16,840 nt of DNA from an uncultured Prevotellaceae bacterium (GCA_937916085.1 CALGGO010000079.1:1-16840); one strand, 5' to 3'. Shown: positions 7,727-15,577, numbered from the stretch's first letter. Notes: a model not told the origin generated them from the letters alone. Made by a program: numbers and translations.

Positions 7727-8028
7727 ATCGACATCCCGGGAACCAAAAAAAGAAGTCGAGACCTGCACCTCTTCGGTGTTAGCCTCGTTAGCTTCTTTTC
7801 CAGACTCGCTGTCGGTTTGATATGCCGTCTTTAGGGCACGATCTCCCCGACAGGTAATAGCGCCTGGATTGATAGTCGGTGGCACATACTCTTCGCTTGC
7901 GCTCCGTACCATCGGTAAAAATATGTTGTTATATATATTGTTGTTACCGACCCTCCGCTAGCTCAAAATGCCAGCAGTCCATAGGTCGTTAATTGTCTAT
8001 ATATTAGGGTTTGAGCCGATCTGGTGTA
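7727..8028. other. Gene-free flank between the AraC and recombinase genes
   Basis: I see no convincing gene here. An open minus-strand frame of 83 codons (7661-7912) has no recognisable domain and runs through the AraC promoter and start. The stretch contains CTTCGCTTGCGCTC (7891-7904), like the small hairpin repeats elsewhere in the window, and an inverted repeat TCGGTAA (7912-7918) / TTACCGA (7944-7950) around an AT-rich centre. It is a plausible end of an integrated element. Confidence 0.4.
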
Positions 8029-9393
8029 CTAGGCGATGTTCTTGATGAAATCATATACTAGCTCAAGTTTTTCATTGGGCAGCTTGTCTATAGAGTCAAT
8101 GATCTGATTCTTAATGCCATAACCATCCCATTTGCTCATTTCTCGTTTTAAAGTCTTGTCTGTCACCTCGATATAGGGCTTCATATTTTCATAGCACTTA
8201 TGTCCCGTCCATTTCATCACGGTGGTCTCAGGAATTCCCAGTGCCAATGAGCAGCACACAAAGGTTCTTCGTGCGTCGTGGCAACCTATTATTTCATATA
8301 ACTTGTTGCTTTTATCGATCCTTTGATTGCCAATATTGTTAGTGTCTATGATTTCTTTGTCCAGACCACACTCTTTAGCTGCTAATTTCAAGTATTGATT
8401 AAGTTTCTGGTTCGTAGGCACAGGAAATACAAACTCATCAGCAGAGACTATGTATTTGTCTATTAGCTCCTGGGCATAATGGTTAATGTCTATTGTAATG
8501 TGGTCGGAGGTCTTCTTGGTGTATATCTCAATGCCCCGCGTTGTGATATTGGCTCGTTTTAGTTGTGCTAGGTCTGAGTAACGCAACGAGGTGAAAGCCA
8601 TGAAGCAAAATAAGTCACGCGCTTTTTCCAATGTCTTCTGGTCGTCATTAAACTTGTAGTTGTAAAACATTAACAGTTCGTCAAAAGTTAGGAATACAAC
8701 ATTCTTTTCTGTTACCTTGAGATGGTGTTTGTATCCGAGCACTCCATCTGTGACGTTGTAACCGTTGACCTTCATCCATCTAAAAAACGACTTTAGTGTT
8801 TTAAACCTATTAGTTATTGTGCGGTTTTTATATCCTTCCTTGATGTACCAATTTTTGAGTTTCTGCATTGTCTCTTTCGTCAGTGTGTCAATAGTTATGT
8901 TGGGAACGCACTTGTTTAAATGCTTCCACGACTGAAGATATTTGTACTTAATTTTATCTCCCCATCCTCTCTCTTCCTCACCTGACTGCAGGAATTCATC
9001 AAAAATTTCTTTTAGAGTCTTTTCTTTGAGCACTTCTGGTTCTTCTTCAGCTTCTTTTTGTTTGTTTCTTCCTATGATCTCATTCACGCGTTCGCGCAAA
9101 TCCTGCGTCTTTGGGGTTACATTATTGACAGCAAATTCACTAAATGATTTCTCTATAGCTTCGAGAAATTCATCTATACGCTCGTTTATTGCGCGAGAAG
9201 GTATCTTCTCTGTCTTAATGATGTGGGTTGAGCCGCGCTTGGGACGCTGTGTGTTCTCGTCCCATTTTAGTGGGTCGGCATACATTCCAGTTGATAAACC
9301 TACCTCACTTCTTTTCTTGTTCCATCGCACACGCACCACTACCTGGTTGCGATTGTTGATAAAAACTCTACAATTATAACTGATTTTTTTCAT
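8029..9393 (-). CDS. Tyrosine recombinase (site-specific integrase)
   Basis: The start ATG at 9391-9393 (MKKISYNCRVFI) gives 454 residues. The order is: an N-terminal arm-type DNA-binding region (about 1-65, with VVVRVRWNKKRSEVGLSTGMYADPLKWDE), a charged linker, a SAM-like core-binding domain (about 125-225), and the catalytic domain (about 235-425). All active-site residues are present: R271 (SLRYSDL), a lysine at K293 or K294, H372 and R375 (HDARRTF), H398 (WTGHKCYENM) and nucleophile Y407 (KPYIEV). This is the layout of Bacteroidales element and phage integrases. It cuts and rejoins DNA at attachment sites through a 3'-phosphotyrosine link. No excisionase, mobilisation or cargo gene is visible beside it, so it is a solitary integrase, an element remnant, or a recombinase acting on sites nearby. 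Confidence 0.93.
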   Translation of the reverse strand: MKKISYNCRVFINNRNQVVVRVRWNKKRSEVGLSTGMYADPLKWDENTQRPKRGSTHIIKTEKIPSRAINERIDEFLEAIEKSFSEFAVNNVTPKTQDLRERVNEIIGRNKQKEAEEEPEVLKEKTLKEIFDEFLQSGEEERGWGDKIKYKYLQSWKHLNKCVPNITIDTLTKETMQKLKNWYIKEGYKNRTITNRFKTLKSFFRWMKVNGYNVTDGVLGYKHHLKVTEKNVVFLTFDELLMFYNYKFNDDQKTLEKARDLFCFMAFTSLRYSDLAQLKRANITTRGIEIYTKKTSDHITIDINHYAQELIDKYIVSADEFVFPVPTNQKLNQYLKLAAKECGLDKEIIDTNNIGNQRIDKSNKLYEIIGCHDARRTFVCCSLALGIPETTVMKWTGHKCYENMKPYIEVTDKTLKREMSKWDGYGIKNQIIDSIDKLPNEKLELVYDFIKNIA

Positions 9394-9423
9394 AAATAAT
9401 AAATTAAAAATACATTGATAATG

Positions 9424-9454
9424 CAAAGATAATGTTAATTATTGGGGGAACAAT
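9424..9454 (-). promoter_or_regulatory. Promoter of the tyrosine recombinase gene
   Basis: On the minus strand ATTG (9454-9451), 19 bases, then TATCTTTG (9431-9424) match the Bacteroidetes consensus except for the first base of the -33 box. The start codon follows about 30 bases downstream. Confidence 0.6.
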
Positions 9455-9546
9455 AGCAATTTCTTATTCCCCCCTTTTCTGCTGACACAAAGTTGTCACT
9501 GCTATATATAAAGTTGTTGCAAGTGTGTAAAAGTCTGATATAGACT
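9444..9546. repeat. Three inverted repeats upstream of the recombinase
   Basis: GGGGGAA (9444-9450)/TTCCCCC (9467-9473) spans the -33 box of the recombinase promoter; TGACA/TGTCA lies at 9483-9498; AGTCT/AGACT lies near 9533-9546. Clustered short palindromes next to an integrase are typical of att-site arms or regulator-binding sites. No matching core was found on the other side of the gene. Confidence 0.4.
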
Positions 9547-9609
9547 ATTTTGTGTAACTAATGATGTGTGTGAAAGTAAAAGATAAATCTGGAGGTACCA
9601 CACAAGAAT

Positions 9610-9645
9610 TCCCGCAAGCAATGCCGCTTGCGGGATTTTCTTTTT
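9610..9645 (+). terminator. Strong rho-independent terminator without a visible gene
   Basis: TCCCGCAAGC (9610-9619) pairs perfectly with GCTTGCGGGA (9626-9635) around a 6-base loop, followed by TTTTCTTTTT (9636-9645). It points along the plus strand, yet no plus-strand gene precedes it. It may end a small RNA or be the tail of a gene interrupted by the recombinase element. Confidence 0.75.
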
Positions 9646-9659
9646 AGGCGAGAGTGGAG

Positions 9660-9698
9660 AGCGCTTCGCGCTGATTAGAGATTAATTGTGCTTCGCAC
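9660..9698. repeat. Two small TTC-loop hairpins
   Basis: AGCGC-TTC-GCGCT (9660-9672) and GTGC-TTC-GCAC (9688-9698) are perfect short hairpins sharing the CTTCGC core. They follow GAGAGTGGAGAG, the same purine motif that flanks the transposase at 15.4-16.8 kb. They look like degenerate REP-type elements. Confidence 0.5.
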
Positions 9699-9870
9699 GA
9701 TTAGTGATTAGTGATTAGTGAGAGCAGCCCAATCCCCGATCCTCGAACTTCAATCCCCCATCCCCGTTCCCCGAACCCCCGTTCTTCGATCCCCGTTCTT
9801 CGATTTCCGATCCTCGATCCCCGATCCTCAATCCTCGATCCCCGATCCCCGAACTTCGATCCCCATTCCC
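9699..9870. repeat. Heptanucleotide tandem repeat array
   Basis: GATTAGT occurs three times in a row (9699-9719). After 11 other bases, about 20 consecutive 7-bp units near GATCCCC/GATCCTC/GAACTTC run from 9731 to 9870, with a single inserted C at 9780. No ribosomal gene signal is present; open frames here are an effect of the repeat. The array ends just before the secDF terminator. Confidence 0.8.
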
Positions 9871-9880
9871 GAAAACAAAG

Positions 9881-9914
9881 AAAAGCCTGGTCATCGCAGT
9901 GATGCCAGGCTTTT
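9881..9914 (-). terminator. Terminator of secDF
   Basis: AAAAGCCTGG (9881-9890) pairs with CCAGGCTTTT (9905-9914), and CATC/GATG continues the stem inward around loop GCAGT. On the minus strand the hairpin is followed by CTTTGTTTTC. It lies 22 bases after the secDF stop. Confidence 0.85.
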
Positions 9915-9936
9915 CAGGGTTATATAGAAAGTTTTA

Positions 9937-12825
9937 TTATTTAGTTACTTTCTTTTTGTCTTCTTTGCGCTTGCTGAGGGCTTTGGTGATAGCGTAAGCC
10001 ACTGGCGAGGCAATGAAGAGTGACGAGCAAGTACCGATTATCACACCGAGGATCATCGCGAAGATGAAGCTGCGGATAGAGTCACCGCCCAAGAAGAAGA
10101 TAACGAGCAATACCAGCAAGGTGGTGATTGAGGTCATCAACGTACGGGCGAGGGTGCTGTTCAGCGCCTTGTTGAAGGTGATGCTCTGCTCTTGCTTTGG
10201 ATAGAGCTTGCGGTACTCACGCACGCGGTCAAATACCACCACGGTATCGTTCACCTGATAACCAATCACGGTAAGGATGGCGGCGATGAACGTTTGGTTA
10301 ACCTCCATAGCAAATGGGAGGAGTCCGTGCAGGGTGTAAACGCCTATCACGAGGAATGCGGTATATGCCACAGCGGCAAGAGCGCCCACCGAGAATGCCA
10401 CGTTGCGGAATCGCAGCAGGATATAGGCAAACATAGCAAGCAACGCGAAGAATACCGACCATACAGCCGAGCGGGTCATGTCCTTAGCGATGGATGGACC
10501 CACGTGCTCGATGTCGATGATACCGGTCTCGTCGTTAGCGGTGCTGAAGTCTTTTTGTGTGATTTTGCTCTTGAAGGAGTCTTTGAAGTTGTCGTAAAGA
10601 ACTTTCTCGATCTCCTCGTCAACCTGCTTGGTGTCGAAGCCTTCACCATTCTTGAAGTTGGTAGAAACGCGCACGGTTCTATCGTTGTTGATGGTGATGA
10701 TAGAAGTACTTGACTCAGGGAATTTGTCTTTAATATTGTCTTTGAGGGTCTCAACGTTCACTGGCTGGTCAAACTGCACGATGTAGTTGCGGCCACCCGA
10801 GAAGTCGATACCGAGGCTCAGACCACGTCCTGGGATGAGGAACAGGGCAATGACAGCAGCGATGATGATAGCCACGATGGTAGTGCTCACTTTGCGCTTG
10901 CCCATGAAGTCGAAGTTGGTGTTCTCCATCATGTGGCGTGTCCATGGGGTAGAGAAGCTGATGTTAGCAAACCAACCCTTCTTGATTAACCACTCGAGGA
11001 TGATGCGGGTGAGATATACTGCAGTGAAGAACGAGCAGCAGATACCCACGATGGTGGTGATGGCAAAACCCTTAACGGCACCGCTATTGGAGAACGCCAG
11101 GATGGCCATGGTGATGATGGTGGTCAAGTTAGAGTCGAAGATTGCCGAGAAGGCGTTGCCATAACCGTCGGCGACAGCGGCTTTGAGGCCCTTGCCGGCG
11201 CGCAGCTCTTCCTTGATGCGCTCAAAGATAAGCACGTTGGCGTCAACCGCCATACCTAACGCGAGCACGATACCTGCGATACCTGGCAGTGTGAGCACGG
11301 TCTGGAACGAGGCAAGGATACCTGCAGTGAAGAAGAGGTTGAAGATAAGACCCAAGTTGGCGATAGAGCCAGCCTTGATGCCATAGACGCATACCATGAA
11401 TATCATCAGCAGCACGAGTGCCACGATAAATGATACAAGACCTTTGTTGATAGACTCTTGACCGAGCGAAGGACCAATGATGCGCTGGCTGATTACCTCG
11501 GGCTGAGCGTCCATCTTACCACTCTCGAGCACGTTGGCAAGGTCGGTTGCCTCCTCTGGAGTGAAGTCGCCGCTGATTTCGCTGCGGCCACCGTCAATCT
11601 TAGATTTCACATTAGGATAAGAGTAAACCTGGTCGTCGAGGACGATGGCTACTGCCTTACCAATGTTCTCTCCAGTGATGCGTGACCAACTCTGTGCGCC
11701 TTCTTTGCTCATGGTCATGTTCACGGTGCTACCTTGAAGTTGCTCGTAGGAGGTTGAAGCGCTGGTAACAGCGTCGCCGGTGAGTGCGGGCTTGCCGTCG
11801 TTGTCGAGTTTCAGAGCCACGAGGTCAAATCTCTCGGGAGCCTCAGCAGCTTCCCATTGCTTCTTGTCGGCTTTTACCGAGAAGCAAAGCTTGATGTTGT
11901 CGTGGAGCTTCTCTTTGGCGAGGTCGCTCTTAAGTATAGAGTCCACCAAAGCCACGTCGCCAGGAAGAACACGTCCTGCCAAGCACCACTCAGGGGTATA
12001 GCCGCCGCCAATCATTTGCATCAGGGTCTTGCCGTTGACACAGGGGCCATAAGCGTTGCTGAGGTCATTGAGGTCGCTCACTACATCTTTATAAGGGTGA
12101 GTCTCATAGAACTCGAGGTTGGCAGCTTTCTTGAGCAGGTCAATTACACGGTCGGGATCTTTGATGCCTGGAAGCTCAAGCAGGATGCGGCCTTTCTTGG
12201 CAAGCTTCTGGATGTTGGGAGCTATCACACCAAAGCGGTCGATACGGGTGCCAAGCACCTTGTAGGAGTTCTCGATAATGTTATCAACCTCCTCCTCGAT
12301 GTATTTCTGCACATCCTGGTCGCTAGCCTGTGGGTTTTCTTTAATTTTTTGTATTCTCTTTTTGAAGAGATTCTTCACGTTGCTTCCGGTGGCGTTGTAC
12401 TTCTTGCAGAACTCGGCAACGTAGTTGTCGCTTCCTTCGTCGAGTTCTTTGATTACTTTGTCGAAGTTCTTGTCCTGGCCATCTTTCTGGATTTCGGCGA
12501 GTGATTTCAGCACGTTAGGAACCTTAATCTCGAGGGTTACGTTCATACCACCCTTCAAGTCAAGACCCAATCCTAATTGTTTCTCGCGCACTTCCTTGAA
12601 GTCGTAGCCGAGCCACACTTTTTGTTTCTCGATGTTGCCAATGTAGTTGTTGTATGCCTCTTTATACTTCTCACTACCCTCGTCTTTCACGCCGCCGTTG
12701 GCCTTCATGGCAACTTGCACAGCCTGATTCTCATATTTGTTAGCCACAAACGAGAACGAGAGGTAGAAAATGCATATCAACACTAAAGCAGTAGCAATAG
12801 TTAAAATAAAACCTTTAGTTTGCAT
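9937..12825 (-). CDS. secDF: Fused protein translocase subunit SecDF
   Basis: The 962-residue protein is a SecD-SecF fusion, the usual Bacteroidetes form. It is an inner-membrane, proton-driven subunit that helps SecYEG pull proteins across and release them outside. The SecD half has TM1 (about 7-27), the LGLGLDLKGGMNV motif (84-96), a large periplasmic P1 region, and five TM helices around GMAVDANVLIFERIKEE (524-540), including the conserved D528. The SecF half starts near residue 645 with a TM helix, then LGIDFSGGRNYIVQF (671-685), a periplasmic domain, and TM helices with GYQVNDTVVVFDRVRE (855-870), where D860 is the partner acid. The tail is lysine-rich and cytoplasmic. It stands alone between its own promoter and terminator. 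It would serve the many exported proteins nearby but is a housekeeping gene. Confidence 0.97.
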   Translation of the reverse strand: MQTKGFILTIATALVLICIFYLSFSFVANKYENQAVQVAMKANGGVKDEGSEKYKEAYNNYIGNIEKQKVWLGYDFKEVREKQLGLGLDLKGGMNVTLEIKVPNVLKSLAEIQKDGQDKNFDKVIKELDEGSDNYVAEFCKKYNATGSNVKNLFKKRIQKIKENPQASDQDVQKYIEEEVDNIIENSYKVLGTRIDRFGVIAPNIQKLAKKGRILLELPGIKDPDRVIDLLKKAANLEFYETHPYKDVVSDLNDLSNAYGPCVNGKTLMQMIGGGYTPEWCLAGRVLPGDVALVDSILKSDLAKEKLHDNIKLCFSVKADKKQWEAAEAPERFDLVALKLDNDGKPALTGDAVTSASTSYEQLQGSTVNMTMSKEGAQSWSRITGENIGKAVAIVLDDQVYSYPNVKSKIDGGRSEISGDFTPEEATDLANVLESGKMDAQPEVISQRIIGPSLGQESINKGLVSFIVALVLLMIFMVCVYGIKAGSIANLGLIFNLFFTAGILASFQTVLTLPGIAGIVLALGMAVDANVLIFERIKEELRAGKGLKAAVADGYGNAFSAIFDSNLTTIITMAILAFSNSGAVKGFAITTIVGICCSFFTAVYLTRIILEWLIKKGWFANISFSTPWTRHMMENTNFDFMGKRKVSTTIVAIIIAAVIALFLIPGRGLSLGIDFSGGRNYIVQFDQPVNVETLKDNIKDKFPESSTSIITINNDRTVRVSTNFKNGEGFDTKQVDEEIEKVLYDNFKDSFKSKITQKDFSTANDETGIIDIEHVGPSIAKDMTRSAVWSVFFALLAMFAYILLRFRNVAFSVGALAAVAYTAFLVIGVYTLHGLLPFAMEVNQTFIAAILTVIGYQVNDTVVVFDRVREYRKLYPKQEQSITFNKALNSTLARTLMTSITTLLVLLVIFFLGGDSIRSFIFAMILGVIIGTCSSLFIASPVAYAITKALSKRKEDKKKVTK

Positions 12826-12871
12826 TTTGTAGATTATTAATTATGTTTGTTTATTTAATTCAATGGTTATC

Positions 12872-12910
12872 AGTGCTTTTAACACGTCTAAAGGGCGTGA
12901 GAAAAGCACT
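12872..12910 (-). promoter_or_regulatory. Structured leader in front of secDF
   Basis: AGTGCTTTT (12872-12880) pairs with AAAAGCACT (12902-12910); inside, CACG (12883-12886) pairs with CGTG (12896-12899). It lies between the likely transcription start and the secDF ATG. On the minus strand a GTG frame encodes M-K-K-C-F-S-H-A-L before TAG, ending inside the stem. A leader-peptide or attenuation device is possible but unproved. Confidence 0.4.
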
Positions 12911-12928
12911 TTTTCACGTTTCAGCCTG

Positions 12929-12936
12929 CAAATATA
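12929..12936 (-). promoter_or_regulatory. -7 element of the secDF promoter
   Basis: TATATTTG on the minus strand matches TAnnTTTG. At the expected -33 distance the sequence is only T-rich (TTTT), so the upstream box is weak. It implies a leader of about 100 bases. Confidence 0.55.
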
Positions 12937-12956
12937 CAACAAATTATTAACGTGAA

Positions 12957-13087
12957 AAAATTTTTTATAGAGTTTTTAGATTTTAGATTTTTAGGTAATA
13001 GTTTGGGTTATAGTTTTAAGTTTTTAGTTTCTAGTTTTAACTAGAGATTCTAGAACATCTAGAAATTCTAGAAAAACCAGAAAAAAA
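12957..13087. other. AT-rich stretch with clustered CTAG sites
   Basis: This gene-free stretch begins with repeated TTTTTAGATTTTAGA-like sequence. It then carries five CTAG tetramers 8-10 bases apart (starting 13031, 13041, 13050, 13059 and 13068), several as TCTAGA. CTAG recurs in the array that follows. No gene is seen. Confidence 0.5.
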
Positions 13088-13279
13088 CCAGCAAGCGCCA
13101 GCTTGCGACACAACCAGCGAGCTCCGCGAGCGACAAAACCAGCGAAGCGGCAAACTAGCGAGCCCCGCGAGCGGCAAACCAGCAAGCGCCAGCTTGCGGC
13201 AAAACCAGCAAGCGCTAGCGAGCGGCAATCTAGCAAGCGACTGCTTGCGGCAATCTAGCGAGCGCAGCGAGCGGCACAA
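13088..13279. repeat. Tandem array of eight hairpin/direct-repeat units (REP-like)
   Basis: Eight units, each starting C[C/T]AGC and ending GGCAAA/GACACAA-like, lie head to tail: 13088, 13114, 13139 (a 16-base short unit), 13155, 13179, 13205, 13230 and 13255; the others are 24-26 bases. Units 1, 5 and 7 contain GCAAGC-N4-GCTTGC hairpins; units 2, 4 and 8 contain GCGAGC-N-GCGAGC direct repeats; unit 6 is mixed. The last unit ends at 13279, directly against the stop codon (13280-13282) of the Ig-like gene. Open frames across the array are artefacts of the repeat. Confidence 0.85.
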
Positions 13280-15370
13280 CTATCTAGCGTTTCGGGCGGC
13301 TTTCGTGTCGCGGTATTTGTCGCCGCTATAGGAGTTGTTATTGAGAAGCCCGTTACTGTTAAACTCGTCGTCTTCCTCTTCCTCGTTGTTATTCTTCTTC
13401 TCTTCTTTCTTCAGCTTGGTATCGCGTTCCTCGGGGTGGAACTTGCGTATCTCCTCGGGTTTCTGCTTATCGACGGGCGTGTCGTAGATGTTCCACGTGA
13501 GTGTTATGTCACTGAATTTCTTGAGTTTGACAGGGTTATGGTAGTAGAACACGTCCTCGGGCTGCAAGTGCTGGCTATAGTTGCCGGTGTCCCATCGTCC
13601 GTTGCCGTTGGCGTCGAGCACCATCATTATGTAATAGGTCTCGGGCAGCACGTCATAGAAGTCGGCAAATTTCCCCAGCACATCCACTGTGCGCACCACA
13701 CGTCCCTGCTTGTCGAGCAGGTGGGCGAAAGCCTTCCCCTCGAAGCCGAGGCAGTTGACGTGGAGGTTGGCATATTCCTCCTCGCCCTTCACCTTGAAGG
13801 TTGAGCGCACGGTGTCGCAGGCGATGCCGTAGATTGATGTCACGGCGAGCGAGTCGATGGTGAGGCGGTAGTCGCTGTTCTGCTTCAGCGTCATGGGAGC
13901 CACATAACGGTAGATGTCCCACTGGTTGCTTGGCACCATCGTGGGCAGCTCCACTGCCTGCCAGGTGCTGTCGGGGTTCATTATCTCGAGGTGTACACCC
14001 CTAGGGTCGATGCGCCCTATTGGTGAGTTGGATTTTATGAACACTGAGTCGGTGATTTCGGTGGTGCCTTTGTTGGTCTCGATGGTGAGCAGCGTGGGTT
14101 TCTCTTTGAGCATGTCGCGCAAGTCCTTTATCTCCTCCTCGAGGTCGGTGACGTCTTTGCCCTCCTGCACTTGCTTGGCGAGCTTCTCTTCGAGCTTGGA
14201 GAGCTCTTTCTCACGCTTCTCGCGCTCTTTGGCGACTTTCTCCTGCTGCTTCTGCTCGCTGGTGTTGCGGCGTTTGGCGAAGGTAAGGGTGTCGGTCTTT
14301 AGCGTTAGTGAGTCGTTGTCGGCGGTGTGCTGGTAGGTCATCTCCAGCCTTATGGTGTCGGCCTTTATCAGGGTGGAGTCAGTGAGCCAATACACGAGCG
14401 AGTCCTGCGCCTCGCGGGTCTCAAGGCGGTACCAGTCGTCGTTATAGATTTTTGGCTCCAGCACGCGGGTGGTGGGCATCTCGGGCAGGGTGGTAGAGAA
14501 GAGGGCGAGGAGCTTGTTGTCGCCCTGGCGCTCGCTTTTCTTGAAATACAGCGAGCTGAAGTTCTCGTTGAAGAGGCTCAGCAGCACGTCGTTGGGCGTG
14601 AACTCGGTGTGTACCGCCGTCATGATGGTGTCGATGCGGTGGTCAAAGGTGAAGATGGTGTCTTGCGACGTGAAGTCGCTGGCACTGGGCACTATCACTT
14701 TGTCGAGGAAGGCGATGTCCTCGGTGCGCACCATCTTGTAGTCGTTGTCCACGTCGCGCAGCGCGAAGATGTGATACTCGCCGGCAGGCACGTTGCGCAG
14801 CACGAACTCCCCACGGCTGTTGGTGCGGCTCACGCGGTCGAAGGGCAGCGTCGAGAATGCCGAGTCGCTGAGGTTGCTGTGCAAGCCCACGAGCACGTTT
14901 TTCATAGTCTCCAGATCGTTGGCTCGTAGCACCATGCCGCTCACCTGCAGCGAGTCGAGGTGGTCGCCAGTGGAGAAGGCGAAGCTGAAGCCGTCAATCA
15001 CGTTGCCCTCGTTATTGTCCTCGATGGCGTCGGTGAAGTCGATGACGTAGGTGGTGTTTGGCTCCAGGTCGTCCTGAAATTCCACCGTGATTTTCTTGCC
15101 CTGGGCGCGGATGATGGGCTGCTCCTTAGGCGCGGGCGACACAATCACGCGGGTGGTCTGGTCTTTGATGTTCACTATCTCGTCGAAGTGCAGCTCCACC
15201 TTCTTGCCGTTGAAGTTCACCGCACCAGGGAGGGGGGTGCTGCGAAGCATCACAGGCGGCGTGTAGTCACGCGGTCCCCCCTCAGGAGAACCAATATTGG
15301 CGCACGCCACCCACACCAGCACCATCAGCGCCAGCAGTGCCACAACCAGTATGTGCCTTAAGCTTCCCAT
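13280..15370 (-). CDS. Ig-like (Big_5) domain surface lipoprotein with coiled-coil insert
   Basis: The ATG at 15368-15370 gives 696 residues. A hydrophobic N-terminus leads to V-W-V-A-C with probable lipidated C23. The sequence ANIGSPEGGPRDYTPPVMLRS and the strands to about residue 135 (ELHFDEIVNIKD, NTTYVIDF, FSFAFSTG) are typical of the Big_5 Ig-like fold in Bacteroidetes lipoproteins. A carboxypeptidase-regulatory-like region follows (about 140-215, RGEFVLRNVPAGEYHIFALRD). Residues about 372-424 form a highly charged coiled coil. A second region has VLDANGNGRWDTGNY (584-598), a family hallmark. The tail is rich in K, E, D and N. Function is unknown; it is probably anchored in the outer membrane. 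It has its own promoter, and its 3' end abuts a hairpin repeat array that could stabilise the message. Confidence 0.85.
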   Translation of the reverse strand: MGSLRHILVVALLALMVLVWVACANIGSPEGGPRDYTPPVMLRSTPLPGAVNFNGKKVELHFDEIVNIKDQTTRVIVSPAPKEQPIIRAQGKKITVEFQDDLEPNTTYVIDFTDAIEDNNEGNVIDGFSFAFSTGDHLDSLQVSGMVLRANDLETMKNVLVGLHSNLSDSAFSTLPFDRVSRTNSRGEFVLRNVPAGEYHIFALRDVDNDYKMVRTEDIAFLDKVIVPSASDFTSQDTIFTFDHRIDTIMTAVHTEFTPNDVLLSLFNENFSSLYFKKSERQGDNKLLALFSTTLPEMPTTRVLEPKIYNDDWYRLETREAQDSLVYWLTDSTLIKADTIRLEMTYQHTADNDSLTLKTDTLTFAKRRNTSEQKQQEKVAKEREKREKELSKLEEKLAKQVQEGKDVTDLEEEIKDLRDMLKEKPTLLTIETNKGTTEITDSVFIKSNSPIGRIDPRGVHLEIMNPDSTWQAVELPTMVPSNQWDIYRYVAPMTLKQNSDYRLTIDSLAVTSIYGIACDTVRSTFKVKGEEEYANLHVNCLGFEGKAFAHLLDKQGRVVRTVDVLGKFADFYDVLPETYYIMMVLDANGNGRWDTGNYSQHLQPEDVFYYHNPVKLKKFSDITLTWNIYDTPVDKQKPEEIRKFHPEERDTKLKKEEKKNNNEEEEDDEFNSNGLLNNNSYSGDKYRDTKAARNAR

Positions 15371-15382
15371 TGTTTCAACCTG

Positions 15383-15415
15383 CAAAGATAGTGATTTTAA
15401 GTGACAAGTGTCAAG
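15383..15415 (-). promoter_or_regulatory. Promoter of the Ig-like lipoprotein gene
   Basis: On the minus strand CTTG (15415-15412), 21 bases, then TATCTTTG (15390-15383) fit the Bacteroidetes consensus with one mismatch. The -7 box ends 12 bases before the ATG, so the leader is very short. Confidence 0.6.
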
Positions 15416-15427
15416 TTTTAAGGTTTT

Positions 15428-15570
15428 TTAGTGGAGAGTGGAAAGCGGGGAGAGGGAAGAGGAGAGTGGAGTGGGAAGAGTGGAGAGGGAAGAGAAGCGG
15501 GGAGGAAAGAGTGAAGAGTGGAGTGAAGAGTGGAGGAAAGTGGAGAATGGAGAAAAAAGTGGTGTGGGCG
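15428..15570. repeat. Degenerate polypurine repeat left of the transposase
   Basis: About 140 bases consist almost only of G and A with regular single T residues on the plus strand, built from variants of GTGGAGAG and GTGAAGAG. It is a degenerate relative of the 14-bp array at 16771-16840, in the same orientation. No gene is present. Confidence 0.75.
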
Positions 15571-15577
15571 TTGTTGG

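Noticed and set aside
7661..7912. 83-residue minus-strand hypothetical protein
   Set aside because: It overlaps the AraC promoter and start in another frame, has no recognisable domain, and has no promoter of its own that I could find.
9580..9609. tRNA 3' end as integrase target (GGTACCACA)
   Set aside because: No T-arm consensus, no matching acceptor strand and no cloverleaf could be drawn upstream.
9561..9647. 28-codon plus-strand frame MMCVKVKDKSGG... ending in TAG
   Set aside because: It runs straight through the perfect terminator hairpin, so the second half of the peptide is just the stem and T-tract.
9711..9927. Two plus-strand frames rich in Pro, Ser, Ile and Asp
   Set aside because: They are produced by the 7-bp repeat, which is not a multiple of three and happens to lack stops.
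13088..13279. Possible CRISPR array
   Set aside because: Units are contiguous and degenerate with no unique spacers between them, the palindromes are internal, and no cas gene is present.
13024..13279. Two leucine/arginine-rich minus-strand open frames
   Set aside because: They are translations of the hairpin array and AT-rich flank, with no domain, signal or start context; the peptides merely mirror the repeat.
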